Origin: Shewanella psychropiezotolerans
GTDB taxonomy: Bacteria; Pseudomonadota; Gammaproteobacteria; Enterobacterales; Shewanellaceae
Direction of reading: 5' to 3'
DNA length: 64,000 nt
Assembly: GCF_007197555.1 (NCBI RefSeq)
Contig: NZ_CP041614.1
Location: 6,372,501-6,436,500 of the forward strand
In this document: in pieces, positions 42,607 through 53,122 of the stretch
How positions within the stretch are numbered: the stretch's first letter is position 1
Layout: each line of letters opens with the position of its first letter
Program-made: the position numbers and the translations under genes
The notes under the pieces: model-generated
Told to the model about the DNA's origin: nothing
Seen by the model: the letters and a program-made list of their open reading frames with translations, nothing else
Database searches by the model: none

Positions 42607-43578
42607 ATGACAAGTAAAATAATTTTAGATACAGATCCCGGCATCGACGATGCCATGGCTATCATCTTTGCCGAGGCGCACCCTGAGATAGAACTTAAGG
42701 CCATTACTTGTGTTTATGGTAATGCCACCATAGAAAATGGCACTCATAACGCACTTTTTCTTAAGCAAAAATACGGATTGCAGGCCGATGTAGCTAAGGG
42801 GGCCGCTAAACCTATCGTTCGCCCGCCTGTTGGGGCTACAGTTGTAGTACATGGCGAGTCAGGTTTAGGTGATGTGCAGGCGCCAGCCGAATTATCCGTT
42901 AAAGCCGATCCGCGTCCAGCCTATCAATACATTATCGATACCCTTAGGGCCGAACCAGGTGAAATTACTCTGGTGGCCGTGGGTCCGCTGACCAATCTGG
43001 CTCTGGCATTAGAGGCGGCTCCCGAAATCGTGACTCTGGTGAAAGAAGTCGTGGTGATGGGTGGTGCATTTGGCGTCAACGATCACAGGGGCAATGTGAC
43101 TCCCTATGCCGAGGCCAATATTCATGACGATCCCCACGCCGCCGATATAGTGTTTGGTGCATCCTGGCCCGTGGTTATCATAGGTCTGGATGTGACCGAA
43201 CAGAGCTTCTTCACCAAGGATTATCTGGATCGACTCAGGGATGATGCCGGTGAGGTTGGCCAGTTTATCTGGGACATTAGCCGTTACTATTTAAAGTTCT
43301 ATTCCGAGAAAGTGGGGCTGGAAGGTTGTCATGTGCATGATCCATCGGCTATCGCTTATGTGATTGACCCATCATTGTTTACTCTGCGTGAAGGACCCGT
43401 GCGCGTTGTCACCGATGGTCCGGCAGAAGGCATGACAATACAAAAGTTTGATAAACGTAACTATATGCACGATGAATGGCAAAGTCATGAGTCACAAAGA
43501 GTGGGGATTTCGGTAGAAGATGAGCGTCTGTTGTCTCTTTACCGTCAGACCATCATAGATTACGGTCAAAAACGATAA
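42607..43578 (+). CDS. Inosine-uridine preferring nucleoside hydrolase
   Basis: Cleaves the N-glycosidic bond of nucleosides for salvage. 323 residues with the calcium-binding aspartate motif DTDPGIDDAMAI at residues 8-19, VAVGPLTNLALAL, VVMGGAFG, and ANIHDDPHAADIVF. The His of the C-terminal active site is in HVHDPSAIAYV. The ATG at 42607 is chosen since the family starts there; a GTG 12 bases upstream is in frame. Confidence 0.93.
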   Translation: MTSKIILDTDPGIDDAMAIIFAEAHPEIELKAITCVYGNATIENGTHNALFLKQKYGLQADVAKGAAKPIVRPPVGATVVVHGESGLGDVQAPAELSVKADPRPAYQYIIDTLRAEPGEITLVAVGPLTNLALALEAAPEIVTLVKEVVVMGGAFGVNDHRGNVTPYAEANIHDDPHAADIVFGASWPVVIIGLDVTEQSFFTKDYLDRLRDDAGEVGQFIWDISRYYLKFYSEKVGLEGCHVHDPSAIAYVIDPSLFTLREGPVRVVTDGPAEGMTIQKFDKRNYMHDEWQSHESQRVGISVEDERLLSLYRQTIIDYGQKR

Positions 43579-43652
43579 GTAGAATCGGCTGGGCGGGATT
43601 GGCGTACTCTTTTTAATTAAAGAACTTATCATCCCGCTCAGGTTAGTTTTTA

Positions 43653-44327
43653 CTAGCCCATGGCTTGAACTTGAGAGCCCAGTAACCAGATAGCTAAGGC
43701 GAAGAATATTATCCCCATAAACTTGTTCTGATTAGCCCTGAACTTGTCATTTTTCAGTAGTGACTTGCCCAAAGTTCCCACCATTAATACCAGCAATAAG
43801 TTAAACAGTAACCCCATCACATTGAGTAGCAGGCCAAGCGCCAGCATTTGCTCGCCTGACGTCGCCGTTAGCTGAGGCGAAACAAACTGAGGCAGGAACA
43901 GCACGAAGAAGAGTAGGGCCTTAGGGTTTAACAGGTTACTGAATACCGCGCGGCGATATAGCATTTTAGCCAGACCCGATTGCTGTTCAATTTCCGGGGC
44001 ATCAGCAGCGCCACTGCGCATACAATCCCAACCCATCTTCATTAGATAAGCTCCGCCTAAGATGCGTAGCACCTGCAAAGCCATAGGGTTCATGGCGATT
44101 AATGCCGACACGCCCATGGCGGCCAATAGTGTCAGTATTAGCCCTGAGGTGGCATTGCCTAGGCTGGCAAACACACCGACTTTTTTGCCATAGCTTAAGC
44201 TAGAACTTGCTATCAATAGCATGTCCGGGCCAGGGATCAGTAAAAGGGCGATAACAGTCGTTAAATACAGTGGGAGTACAGCGAGATCGATCATCATAAA
44301 TGCATAGGTTGGAACAGACGGCGGCAT
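43653..44327 (-). CDS. LysE/RhtB-family amino-acid exporter
   Basis: Inner-membrane exporter of amino acids or related compounds. 224 residues from the first ATG, with six hydrophobic helices and the family pattern LLIPGPDMLLIASSSLSYGKK; FSNLLNPKALLFFVLFLPQF is also typical. GAGG stands four bases before the ATG at 44327; an ATG at 44294 would match the usual family N-terminus. Substrate unknown. Confidence 0.88.
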   Translation of the reverse strand: MPPSVPTYAFMMIDLAVLPLYLTTVIALLLIPGPDMLLIASSSLSYGKKVGVFASLGNATSGLILTLLAAMGVSALIAMNPMALQVLRILGGAYLMKMGWDCMRSGAADAPEIEQQSGLAKMLYRRAVFSNLLNPKALLFFVLFLPQFVSPQLTATSGEQMLALGLLLNVMGLLFNLLLVLMVGTLGKSLLKNDKFRANQNKFMGIIFFALAIWLLGSQVQAMG

Positions 44328-45191
44328 TCTACCTCTATCACGGTCTATCGGCAGTAGTTTCTCGATTGTTTTTGAGAACTCTTAGCTATAAAAAAACTAG
44401 GATACTGAGATATTTGTACTAGGGTAAAGTTTCAGACAGAGTGGTGTTTTTTGTAAAACCCTAAGTGCAATAGCGTCATATTATTGTCAAAGTGGCTTAA
44501 ACACTGGCTTGTATGAGGTTAGGACTGATGTTTTTTTATAATGTTTTACTCACTAACTATATTTTTTAGTTATAAATATTGCAGTTTTCCTGGTGCCAAT
44601 AGAAAAGTTGCTCAATTCACAACTAGGCTTTACTGGTTAGTAAATTTGATTTTTACCGCTTTGTTTACTAGCAGATTGGATTAGATACAAGTGAACAAAC
44701 GAACAAGCGCGATGGCATAATATTTTTTAGACTAAATTTATGGGTAACAGCTAACTGACTAATTGAATTGATCAAATATTGGTCTTTTCTGTTTTTTTTG
44801 CTTGTTATGAGTTCCGCAATAAAATTTATACTCGCTGGTTATTGGCCTAGTCACAAGCTGGCATCTATTGGTTCATCCCTTCAAAAAATCCACATTTAGC
44901 CATCACTTATTAAGCGTTCAATAAAATGACACAGAGTAGGATGTTTGACGCAACTAATGACCAGTCAAATTTCAAAAAATGCTGCTAAAACAGACAACAT
45001 CTTGACAGTATCTAGTGTATGAAATTCACTCTAAAATAGTTTGTATTATCTCGTCACCGCTATTAAAGCATCAGGTTTACTGTCTGTTTTTAGCCATGAC
45101 ACTAGTATAGAAATTTCACGAATTCTTTTATGAATAGTTTCATGAATAAGTTTACGAACTACTTCACTAAATCAGTGAATAAAGAGTCCTT
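44328..45191. other. Gene-free AT-rich stretch
   Basis: I see no gene in these 864 bases. A perfect 10-bp inverted pair, AAAACAGACA (44987-44996) and TGTCTGTTTT (45081-45090), lies 110-200 bases before the small gene at 45192. No terminator or known operator is convincing. Confidence 0.5.
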
Positions 45192-45401
45192 ATGTTACGT
45201 TTTATTTTATCAATCATAATCGTCTACGCATTTTGGTTAACTTACCAAGATGTTACTTCTTATCTCGATGAGCCAGTGCCAAGCGAATCTCTGCTGGCTA
45301 ACCAAGAGCATCAGTTAGACAGCCAGTTGAATGAGGTTAAGCGCTACAACTTAATCGAAGAGCTGAGCTGTGATAGCAATTCAGATTGTGGCAGTGAGTA
45401 A
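45192..45401 (+). CDS. Small membrane-anchored hypothetical protein
   Basis: 69 residues: one hydrophobic helix at the N-terminus (LRFILSIIIVYAFWLTY), then an acidic tail with two Cys near the end (SCDSNSDCGSE). AAAGAG lies 6 bases upstream of the ATG. No family recognised. It resembles in layout the small anchored protein at 1727. Confidence 0.5.
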   Translation: MLRFILSIIIVYAFWLTYQDVTSYLDEPVPSESLLANQEHQLDSQLNEVKRYNLIEELSCDSNSDCGSE

Positions 45402-45434
45402 GTCTATTGTCAGTTAACAATAGTGAAATAACAT

Positions 45435-45625
45435 TTTTCATTTGGCTGGTTAGGTATTTGGTTTGTTGATAGGAAACCATAGCTTCATTTAAATTTATAA
45501 CCTGCGGTTCGCTGAATGTGCAGATACTTCTGCGAGTCGCCGTGAATATGTCCCTATAGGCTCTGCCAAAACTTCCATGTTTTGGAAGCTCGCAGCCGCA
45601 TCTACACTTGATATTAAAACTGCGA
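45435..45625 (-). repeat. Structured intergenic repeat, copy 1 (reverse orientation)
   Basis: Outer arms at 45517-45536 and 45589-45607 pair around an inner hairpin CCAAAAC / GTTTTGG (45566-45585). The arms (GCAGATACTTCTGCGAG and CTCGCAGCCGCATCTACAC) match those of the copy at 53210-53490. It fills the gap before the YcaQ-like gene. Confidence 0.75.
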
Positions 45626-45733
45626 GTGTGCTTCTTCGTTTTTTATTTTTCTTCTTATAAACCTTGGTTAATTCTATTTTGAAATTGTGCCTTGTGTAGG
45701 TCATATTGGTGGCAGTGTATTTGAAAGTGGCAT

Positions 45734-47038
45734 ATGAGTAAAAGGGATGAAGAGTATCTTGAAAAGCACCGCCTGTGGTGGGCAGTTATGACGAGTCCAT
45801 ATTCAGCTCAGGAGTGGTTGCAGTTAAATCTGCAGCAGCAGGGACTGTTGAAACCTGTCAGCTCGGTGAGTGAAGCGATTCAGCAGCTGAGCTATATTCA
45901 GATAGATTCTATTAACGTGGTGGAGCGGGCGCATCATCATGTGCTTCATAATCGAATACCTGAGTATCAAGCATCTCAACTGGATTTGGCGATGGCTAAC
46001 AAGGAGATCTTTGAGTATTGGTCTCACGCAGCTGCTTACTTGCCTATATCCGACTACCGTTACAGCCTGTATCACAAAACACATCTAAAGCAGGGGGGTA
46101 AGCATTGGTTTGAACCTGAGCATAAGGTCATGCGGGAGGTAAAAGCTAAGATCACCGCCGAAGGGCCGTTGAAGGCTAGCCATTTTGCCAATACTTCTAC
46201 TTTTGCTTCTACTTCGACAGGCGCTAGCACAGGGTGGTGGGATTGGAAGCCAGCTAAGAGGGCTCTGGAGCAATTATTTATGCAAGGTGAGCTTATGGTG
46301 GCTCACAGGGATAAATTTCAAAAGGTGTATGACTTAACCGAACGTGTGTTGCCATCCCATGTCGACAATCAACTGCCTGATGAAACAGAGTTCGCCCGTT
46401 ACCTTATCCATCGCTATTTAAGTGCTCATGGTTTTGGCACTATTCAACAGATCTTCTACCTGCGTAAAAATATAAAACCTATCTTAGTTAAGACTCTGAA
46501 TGAGATGTGTCTCGCTGGAGAGCTAGCCCGCTTTTCTGAATCTGGACAGGAGTACTTTTATTTTCCAGAGGTGCAGCCCTTAATTCCAGTGCCAGATCGT
46601 GTTTGGTTACTCAATCCCTTCGACAATCTGGTTATCCAAAGGCAGAGATTAAAGCATTGGTTCGGGTTTGATTATCAGATAGAGGTATATGTTCCCGCTG
46701 TTAAGCGCCGCTATGGTTACTACTCATTACCTATCTTATGGCGTGATCGCTTTGTCGGTAGGCTAGATGTAAAAGCCGAGCGTAAACAGGGTTTACTGTT
46801 ACTTCAGCAATTAACGATTGAAGAGCAGGCTTTCTCTCCTAGCTCTAAGCTCTGTATTAGCTCCAGCACTAGATCCTGTACTAGACCAAGAGTCGGTGAG
46901 TCTGAGCTTGAAGAGTTTGTTGCAGCATTAGGCTTGTCGATAAATGAATATGCCAGGTTTAATCACTGCCAAGAGTGGAAACTGGTTCGGTCTAATAATA
47001 AATATATCGGTGATCTGCTAGTTAATCAGTCCAGCTAG
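45734..47038 (+). CDS. YcaQ-family winged-helix DNA glycosylase
   Basis: 434 residues of the HTH_42 family, whose E. coli member YcaQ unhooks DNA interstrand crosslinks. The core SYIQIDSINVVERAHHHVLH (residues 47-66) carries the Gln-x-Asp catalytic pair, followed by EIFEYWSHAAAYLPISDYR. The C-terminal half has LLNPFDNLVIQRQR and LPILWRDRFVGRLDVKAERK. A Ser/Thr/Ala-rich insertion at residues 152-167 and another Ser-rich loop near 375 are unusual. Alone on its transcript. Confidence 0.88.
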   Translation: MSKRDEEYLEKHRLWWAVMTSPYSAQEWLQLNLQQQGLLKPVSSVSEAIQQLSYIQIDSINVVERAHHHVLHNRIPEYQASQLDLAMANKEIFEYWSHAAAYLPISDYRYSLYHKTHLKQGGKHWFEPEHKVMREVKAKITAEGPLKASHFANTSTFASTSTGASTGWWDWKPAKRALEQLFMQGELMVAHRDKFQKVYDLTERVLPSHVDNQLPDETEFARYLIHRYLSAHGFGTIQQIFYLRKNIKPILVKTLNEMCLAGELARFSESGQEYFYFPEVQPLIPVPDRVWLLNPFDNLVIQRQRLKHWFGFDYQIEVYVPAVKRRYGYYSLPILWRDRFVGRLDVKAERKQGLLLLQQLTIEEQAFSPSSKLCISSSTRSCTRPRVGESELEEFVAALGLSINEYARFNHCQEWKLVRSNNKYIGDLLVNQSS

Positions 47039-47166
47039 ATATTCTTTTTACGCCCTCTTAATCTGTGCTGTGTTCAATATACAAGTGCACAATTATAACT
47101 TGGGGCTTTAGCTTCCTCTTTTACTATTCTATGATGCGAGTTCACCTCTTTCCGTTTGAGTTAAAA

Positions 47167-48120
47167 ATGAAATTAGCAGAGATAATCTCCATTCTCAGTA
47201 GTGATGACCTAACAGAACTTCCACTTGCAGCTTTACTGAGTGCCAGAGAGCAGTGGTCGGAGTTATTACCTGTGATAGATGATTTGATGCAAAAGTTTAT
47301 CGATACAGAAGACTTGAGCGAATCCGAAGCTAATCTCCTCTTCTTCGGCATCTGTCTGATTATCGATCGTAAGCAATTTAGTTGTTTTGACTCTCTAATA
47401 AACCTAACCAATAAAGAAGACTGTGATAGTCCATTAGAGCGTCTACTCGGTGATTTCATTGGTTCAGACCTTTCGACTGCTTACTATATTTTGGCTCAAG
47501 GAAAACCTGAGCAACTTTGTCGCCTGGTTAACTCAGATCAAGCCGGTGAGATTGTAAAAATGGCTGCCTTGGGGGTCCTATTTGCTCAATTTCACACCGA
47601 TCAAATCGATAGAGAGACACTGAATCAAAGCATTCCTGCTTTTATCGAAAACCTAGTCGCTAATGACCAATCAATAGCCCTATTTGAATTAGTTAATCTA
47701 TTAATTTCTCATGAGTTTAATCAGTATCATGCTCAGTTTTTAGAGTATGTAAAAAACAAGGTGATCGATGAAGGCCCAATCGAAAACCAGAGCATCATCG
47801 ATTGGAATAATAGCTGTATTGGCTATTCAGAATGGGATAATGGCCTAATCAGTGGGGATTATGATGTTATAGACGCCCTCAGTCAGTGGACCGGATTCGG
47901 TCCTGAAGGTGACATGAGCGATGCGGAATTAATGGAAATCTTCGATGACTTGATGAATACCCCCAACAAGCTTGATGATATGGACTTTGATTCTTATTTG
48001 GATGCTCATGTGGACAGTTATGAAATAAAAGAGCCGCATATCGCAGAGATTAAAGCCGGCCGCAACGACCCATGCCCTTGTGGCAGTGGCAAGAAATACA
48101 AGAAGTGCTGTTTAAACTAG
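47167..48120 (+). CDS. DUF1186/SEC-C motif protein
   Basis: 317 residues from the ATG at 47167. A helical, acidic body begins [18 protein letters not shown], and the protein ends in a zinc-binding SEC-C motif ([16 protein letters not shown]). SEC-C tails bind zinc and help in protein or ribosome contacts; the body resembles DUF1186. The function is unknown. The frame is open up to 47065, but the extra residues look non-native. Confidence 0.8.
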   Translation: MKLAEIISILSSDDLTELPLAALLSAREQWSELLPVIDDLMQKFIDTEDLSESEANLLFFGICLIIDRKQFSCFDSLINLTNKEDCDSPLERLLGDFIGSDLSTAYYILAQGKPEQLCRLVNSDQAGEIVKMAALGVLFAQFHTDQIDRETLNQSIPAFIENLVANDQSIALFELVNLLISHEFNQYHAQFLEYVKNKVIDEGPIENQSIIDWNNSCIGYSEWDNGLISGDYDVIDALSQWTGFGPEGDMSDAELMEIFDDLMNTPNKLDDMDFDSYLDAHVDSYEIKEPHIAEIKAGRNDPCPCGSGKKYKKCCLN

Positions 48121-48194
48121 TTTGTATACTTTAGGAAGAGTAGTGATAGCGTAGGGCAACAAATTTGGACTCTTGTCGGTTCACAAGGTTGAAG

Positions 48195-48460
48195 GAACTT
48201 TTTTGGTTAGGCTTTGGTTTCATTGGGCGGTGTGGGTGTTTGATTGATTATGGGAAACTATGGCCTTTCTTGTGTTAATCGCCTCCAGCGGGGTATGTGT
48301 AGGTAAGCTCTCGGGACGCGATAAAGCAATCTGACCTCCACGGACGGAGGAAATGCCAAATTTTGTATGGAATAAAATTGGCCTTGGCCGCTTCGCGAAA
48401 ACATCCTTGTTTTCGAGACCCTCTTGCCTACCTACACCTTGTCTCTAAAAAGCAGATGGT
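48195..48460 (-). repeat. Structured intergenic repeat, copy 2 (reverse orientation)
   Basis: Carries the block TTAATCGCCTCCAGCGGGGT and the GTTAGG-type edge seen in the other copies. Outer arms GTGTAGGTA (48297) and TACCTACAC (48429); inner hairpin CGAAAACA / TGTTTTCG at 48396-48415 with a TCCT loop. It fills the gap between two convergent genes. Confidence 0.7.
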
Positions 48461-48486
48461 TTCTTCGATTAGCTAGACTTGTATAT

Positions 48487-51400
48487 TTAACTATTTGCTA
48501 GCTTTGCTGCATCTTTCCAGAGATAACTGGGCATTGGCTCATGTAATTCCCAAGTTATATTCATAGGTTGGGAGCCACTAGTTTCTGCCAAGTTAACCCA
48601 ACCTAAGTTCACAAATCCCATCGTATTTCCATTTTCGTCTTTATTGGATTCTCGCACCCATAACATAAGTTTTTTACCAATATCTTTATGCTGGATATAG
48701 GCTAAGCCCTTACCGCTATCAGGTCTTGCTGAATTCTGAGTCTGCCAATGGAAGTGAGTAGGGCTCATTGCATAGTCGTGATAAAGCGTCGTAGGTGAAA
48801 AGTGTTGATCTGATTTTTGTAGTGTGACAAAGAGTAGTTCTACATTGAGTTCTTTTAGGTTGAAGTAACCTTCACGGCTCATAGCTTGCTTTTCGAAACT
48901 CGCCCCTCCTAATCCTGCGATAATTTGCTCTCGTGTATAGCGAGCATTGAGTTGAAGTGGGCAAGGAAAGTCTGTTTGAAGTCTTTGAACTTGAGTATCG
49001 TTATTATCCAGTAAGTAATTGATAACTTGTATTAACTCATTTTGATATTCAGGATGAGTAAGTGCTGCTAAGCTTTCAGATAGAGAGTTGAAACCTAGCT
49101 TATCTCCTGAACAATTCCAAAAGTCATAGTGACACATTAAAGCCATTCTTTGCTCTATTGCATCGCCATTATCCACCCACTTAAAGTGATTTATTGCTAA
49201 TGAGCGAATAAATTTTAGATAAGTCCGAGCGTCACATTTAATTAAGCTATTAAAAATAGCTCTGTGATAATTTTCGGCAATTGTAGTTTCGTTTACTCTA
49301 GGGATTAACAGTAGATCGCTTAATAAGCTAGTCCATCCACCACCTTCTTTAGGTTTTTTCTTATAAATATCAATTAGTCGGATATTAGGGTAGAAGTTTA
49401 AAAAATTACTCAACGTTAGCTTTTGAACTGTATGGTGTTGAAAATTTTGAATATGTGATTTTAGCTTTTGCTGATTTAATATGGCTTTTTTAATGTTGTT
49501 TAAGATTATTTCTTTAGTTTTTTTCTGCAGTTCAATGTGACAGCCAAGAGGAAGGTGCGGAAAACCGTGCTCAATTTCTTTACTTATAGCTGTATGAGTT
49601 TTTCCTATCAATGCTCTGAACTTTTGAGAGAAGTCATATTCGGTTCTAGCATTACCGACAAAATCCAAAACAGTGACACACTCTTTGCCATCGTTATGAC
49701 GTAAACCTCGCCCTAATTGCTGCAAAAATATGGTTAAACTCTCTGTCGGTCGTAAGAAGAGTAGTGTATCTATTTCTGGGATATCGACACCTTCATTGAA
49801 TATATCGACAACACAAAGAATATTAATATTTCCTAGTTGCAAATCTTGCCTTACAGAGTGTCTTTCAAAAGCGTTTTTACTGGTAAGTACCGCACTTGGT
49901 ATTCCTTTAAGGCAAAACTTTTCAGCCATATACTGAGCATGATCTTGGTTGACACAAAAAGCTAATGCGCGCATTTCTAATGGATTAGTTACAAGCTCTT
50001 CTATATTTTGAAGTATTTTCTGCAGTCGTTGATCATTTTGGGTATAGACTTGGGTCAACTCACTCGGGTTATAACGGCCATTTTCCCATTTAACCTGTCT
50101 TAGATCGGTATTATCATCTATGCCGAAATATTGAAAAGGGCATAAATACCTTAGATTTATAGCCTCTGGTAATCTAAGTTCAGCAGCTATAACACCGCCA
50201 AAATCATCCAATATGTTTTTACCGTCATGACGTTCGGGTGTAGCGGTGAGTCCTAGTAATATTTTAGGTGAAAAGTGGCTGATGAACTTTCTATAACTTT
50301 CAGCTGATACATGATGAACTTCATCAATAACAATAAAATCATAGTAATCTGACTTAAGGTTTATGTTATCTATCTGATTATTAAAGCTCTGAATTGATGC
50401 GAAAAGTTGATCGTATGAGTCTGGTTTATGTTGGCCTACCCATAACTCGCCAAAGTTTGGCTGTTTTAGTACTGCTCTAAAACTCTCGATTGCTTGTTTT
50501 AATATCTCTTCTCTATGAGCTATAAATAGAATTTTTGCTGTAGGGTTTTCTTGATAGAAACGTTTGAAGTCGAAAGCTGATATTAGAGTTTTTCCTGTCC
50601 CTGTAGCGGCGACGATTAGATTCCTGTTGCGGCCATGTAGATTACGTTCAGCATCTAATTTTTCTAATATCTCAATTTGATGCTGATGTGGTGCTAAATC
50701 AAAAAACACTGTATTTGTGTGATTTTTATCACCGCGACCAAGGCTAAGTGAACGATTTAGTTTACTACTCGCTTTCTCTGAACCATCAAAAAAATCAAAT
50801 TCAGGTTGCTGCCAGTAAGTCTCGAATGTACTGAATGTCTTGTCTATGATGTGTGGGATTTCTTGATTGGTTATCTTCAAGTTCCACTCTAATCCATTAG
50901 TGAGTGCTGAACGAGAGAGGTTTGATGAGCCTATATAGCCGGTATGAAATCCTGAATCTCGCATGAATAGATAAGATTTGGCATGAAGACGTTCTTGGTT
51001 ATGGTTATGGTTATAGCTTAATTTAACTTCGGTGTTAGGTAGCTTGGCTAGCCATTGAACGGCTTTAAGATCCGTAGCCCCCATATAAGATGTCGTAATA
51101 ATTTGAAGCTTATGCTTGTTATTACTCGTGAAAGTCCGAAGTTCATTCATGAAAATTCTGAGACCCGTCCATTTAATAAATGAAATGATCCAACAGATTT
51201 TATTGGAAGATAGTATTTCACGCTTAATTTCACTCTCCAGTGAAATACCTTGATTACTACCGCAAAATAACTCGCTTTGTGTGAGGCCTGTAAGAGGCGT
51301 TATTTTATCGATATGTGCGGATAATTTAGCCGAAACAGGATCTTGTTTATCGAAAATAGCAGTAAGTAGTTTTGCTGGTTGGGCTATGGTGTAATCAGAT

Positions 51401-51651
51401 AAATCGAGGTTATCTATTCTTTCCTGAAGCCAATAAATAAGCTCATTAGCGAGCTCTATTTGGGCTAATGGTGAGTCTTTTATATTTTTTGATTCAGATA
51501 TAGCAAGGTGAAAAACACGAACTAATGCACGAGTTAACCACAGAGTTTGCTCAGTTGTATCCATATTTCTTTCTGAAATAAAGAATTTATCTTTATCCAA
51601 CTTATTACTGATAACTTTCGTTATAAGTTGTTCATAAATACCTGTTTGCAT
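48487..51651 (-). CDS. PLD-nuclease / SF2 helicase / DUF3427 protein
   Basis: 1054 residues. N-terminal phospholipase-D-type domain with the HAKSYLF (HxK) motif near residue 223 and IGSSNLSRSALTNG after it; then a superfamily II helicase with Walker A AATGTGKT near 349, DEVHHVSAES, LGLTATPERHDG and the motif VI region QQLGRGLRHNDGKE; then a long C-terminal DUF3427 region with HFHWQTQNSARPDSGKG. Domain sets of this kind are common in phage-defence islands, so restriction of foreign DNA is a likely role but not shown here. AT-rich compared with the origin-side genes. The ATG at 51651 is chosen over a TTG 12 bases upstream. Confidence 0.88.
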   Translation of the reverse strand: MQTGIYEQLITKVISNKLDKDKFFISERNMDTTEQTLWLTRALVRVFHLAISESKNIKDSPLAQIELANELIYWLQERIDNLDLSDYTIAQPAKLLTAIFDKQDPVSAKLSAHIDKITPLTGLTQSELFCGSNQGISLESEIKREILSSNKICWIISFIKWTGLRIFMNELRTFTSNNKHKLQIITTSYMGATDLKAVQWLAKLPNTEVKLSYNHNHNQERLHAKSYLFMRDSGFHTGYIGSSNLSRSALTNGLEWNLKITNQEIPHIIDKTFSTFETYWQQPEFDFFDGSEKASSKLNRSLSLGRGDKNHTNTVFFDLAPHQHQIEILEKLDAERNLHGRNRNLIVAATGTGKTLISAFDFKRFYQENPTAKILFIAHREEILKQAIESFRAVLKQPNFGELWVGQHKPDSYDQLFASIQSFNNQIDNINLKSDYYDFIVIDEVHHVSAESYRKFISHFSPKILLGLTATPERHDGKNILDDFGGVIAAELRLPEAINLRYLCPFQYFGIDDNTDLRQVKWENGRYNPSELTQVYTQNDQRLQKILQNIEELVTNPLEMRALAFCVNQDHAQYMAEKFCLKGIPSAVLTSKNAFERHSVRQDLQLGNINILCVVDIFNEGVDIPEIDTLLFLRPTESLTIFLQQLGRGLRHNDGKECVTVLDFVGNARTEYDFSQKFRALIGKTHTAISKEIEHGFPHLPLGCHIELQKKTKEIILNNIKKAILNQQKLKSHIQNFQHHTVQKLTLSNFLNFYPNIRLIDIYKKKPKEGGGWTSLLSDLLLIPRVNETTIAENYHRAIFNSLIKCDARTYLKFIRSLAINHFKWVDNGDAIEQRMALMCHYDFWNCSGDKLGFNSLSESLAALTHPEYQNELIQVINYLLDNNDTQVQRLQTDFPCPLQLNARYTREQIIAGLGGASFEKQAMSREGYFNLKELNVELLFVTLQKSDQHFSPTTLYHDYAMSPTHFHWQTQNSARPDSGKGLAYIQHKDIGKKLMLWVRESNKDENGNTMGFVNLGWVNLAETSGSQPMNITWELHEPMPSYLWKDAAKLANS

Positions 51652-51724
51652 TATAAAACTCAAATAATATTTGACTGAGAAGAACTATGCCAGGTAAGTC
51701 ATTTTTTGCAAGTCACAAGTGTTA

Positions 51725-51930
51725 AATCAACTTAAATCTAAGAGGGAGTCTTTTGCTTTACCAATAGGAGTTGATGTGGCTGCGAGCTTCGATGACAGGG
51801 AAGTAGGGACTACGGCGCCTCGCAGAAGCGTATGCACATACCCCGTTGGAGGCGATTAGCATCATAAATGTTATGAACGACTAAAACCCCACCAAATAAA
51901 AATAACGCCAAATGAAACGAAAACCTAACC
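51725..51930 (+). repeat. Structured intergenic repeat, copy 3
   Basis: Includes TTTTGCTTTACCAATAGG, arms CTGCGAG (51780) and CTCGCAG (51819), CCCGTTGGAGGCGATTAGC and the right edge AAATGAAACGAAAACCTAAC. Lies between the helicase and the Fic gene. Confidence 0.75.
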
Positions 51931-51945
51931 AGAAAGCTATTTGCG

Positions 51946-53043
51946 TTACTTGCTAGCTAGCAAGTATCTTGTACTTCGCCCACCAGCTCCCGCTTTCACT
52001 AAAAAGCTTTGCTCAACAAGCTGTGCCAGATGACGAGTCGCTGTTGCACGACTGACTTTAGTGACCTTCTGGTATTGGCTACTGCTTATACCTATTTCAA
52101 ATTCGCCATCCAGCAGTCTATTAAGCACTTTCACTTGTTCACCGCTCAATAACGTCTGATCGACACGCTGCCAATAGTTAGTTTTCGCTACTGTTTGGGC
52201 GATATCATTGAGTGATTTCTGCAAACTGCTATTGAGCGTATCTAAAAACCAGACTAACCAGGAGGTAATATCTAACTCGCCTTTTTGAGTGCTTTCCAAA
52301 ATATCGTAATAGGCTTGTCTGCGCTCTAGGATACTCACTGACATGGCATAAAAATGGATAGAGCGGTTTTCTGCCTGTGCGAGAGCTAAATCTGTTAGTA
52401 AGCGGGTTATTCTGCCATTACCATCATCGAGTGGATGTAGAGTCACAAACCACAGGTGAGTGATGGCTGCACGGATCAAGGGATCCATTGCCACATCTTG
52501 CTGTGATCTGTTGAACCAATCTATAAACCTTGTGAGTTCATCTTCGAGCCCAGAGCGAGGTGGGGCTTCAAAATGGACTTTTGGCTTATCTATACGCCCC
52601 GAGATAACTTGCATAGGCTCGCTACCCCGTAACACGCCACCTTGAACGGGATTAAACAGGGTATAACCTTCGGGGAAGAGTAATGTATGCCAATCCATGA
52701 TCCGCTGTAAACTTAACTCTGTTTGCCAGTTTTGTAGTGCATCTAGTGTCATCTCAGCTAAGCCATCAGTTTGAACCGTGGTGGGATAGGGCTTCTCATC
52801 ACTGATACCTAGCTTGTTGGCCAAAGATGAGCGTACCGAGAAGGCATTGAGTTTTTCGCCTTCAATTGCGCTGGAATGAATGATATTTGCCAGCAAGGTA
52901 TCAAGTGTCATTTGAGCTGATGGCTCACTATCTAATTTACCAAGCAGCAAGCCCTGGTTGAAACTAACCTGACGTAATAATAAGGCTATATTATCAGTTT
53001 CCCAGCGAAAGTCAGGCCAGTTAGCTTGTTGCCAAATCCACAT
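51946..53043 (-). CDS. Fic-family protein (AMPylase-type) with C-terminal winged helix
   Basis: 365 residues. The N-terminal DUF4172-like domain carries the autoinhibitory motif SSAIEG at residues 57-62 (S/T-x-x-x-E-G), making it a self-inhibited Fic of the N-terminal class. The catalytic motif HPLDDGNGR is at 203-211, with Leu in place of the usual Phe. The C-terminal winged helix (ISSSQYQKVTKVSRATATRHL) suggests DNA binding and possible autoregulation. Target protein unknown. Monocistronic. Confidence 0.9.
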   Translation of the reverse strand: MWIWQQANWPDFRWETDNIALLLRQVSFNQGLLLGKLDSEPSAQMTLDTLLANIIHSSAIEGEKLNAFSVRSSLANKLGISDEKPYPTTVQTDGLAEMTLDALQNWQTELSLQRIMDWHTLLFPEGYTLFNPVQGGVLRGSEPMQVISGRIDKPKVHFEAPPRSGLEDELTRFIDWFNRSQQDVAMDPLIRAAITHLWFVTLHPLDDGNGRITRLLTDLALAQAENRSIHFYAMSVSILERRQAYYDILESTQKGELDITSWLVWFLDTLNSSLQKSLNDIAQTVAKTNYWQRVDQTLLSGEQVKVLNRLLDGEFEIGISSSQYQKVTKVSRATATRHLAQLVEQSFLVKAGAGGRSTRYLLASK

Positions 53044-53122
53044 ATAGAACCTCTATGAGTAGCTATTAGTCAAATAACACTGTTATTCTACTCACTATGC
53101 GAGGCGAATAACAAGCTTAATT

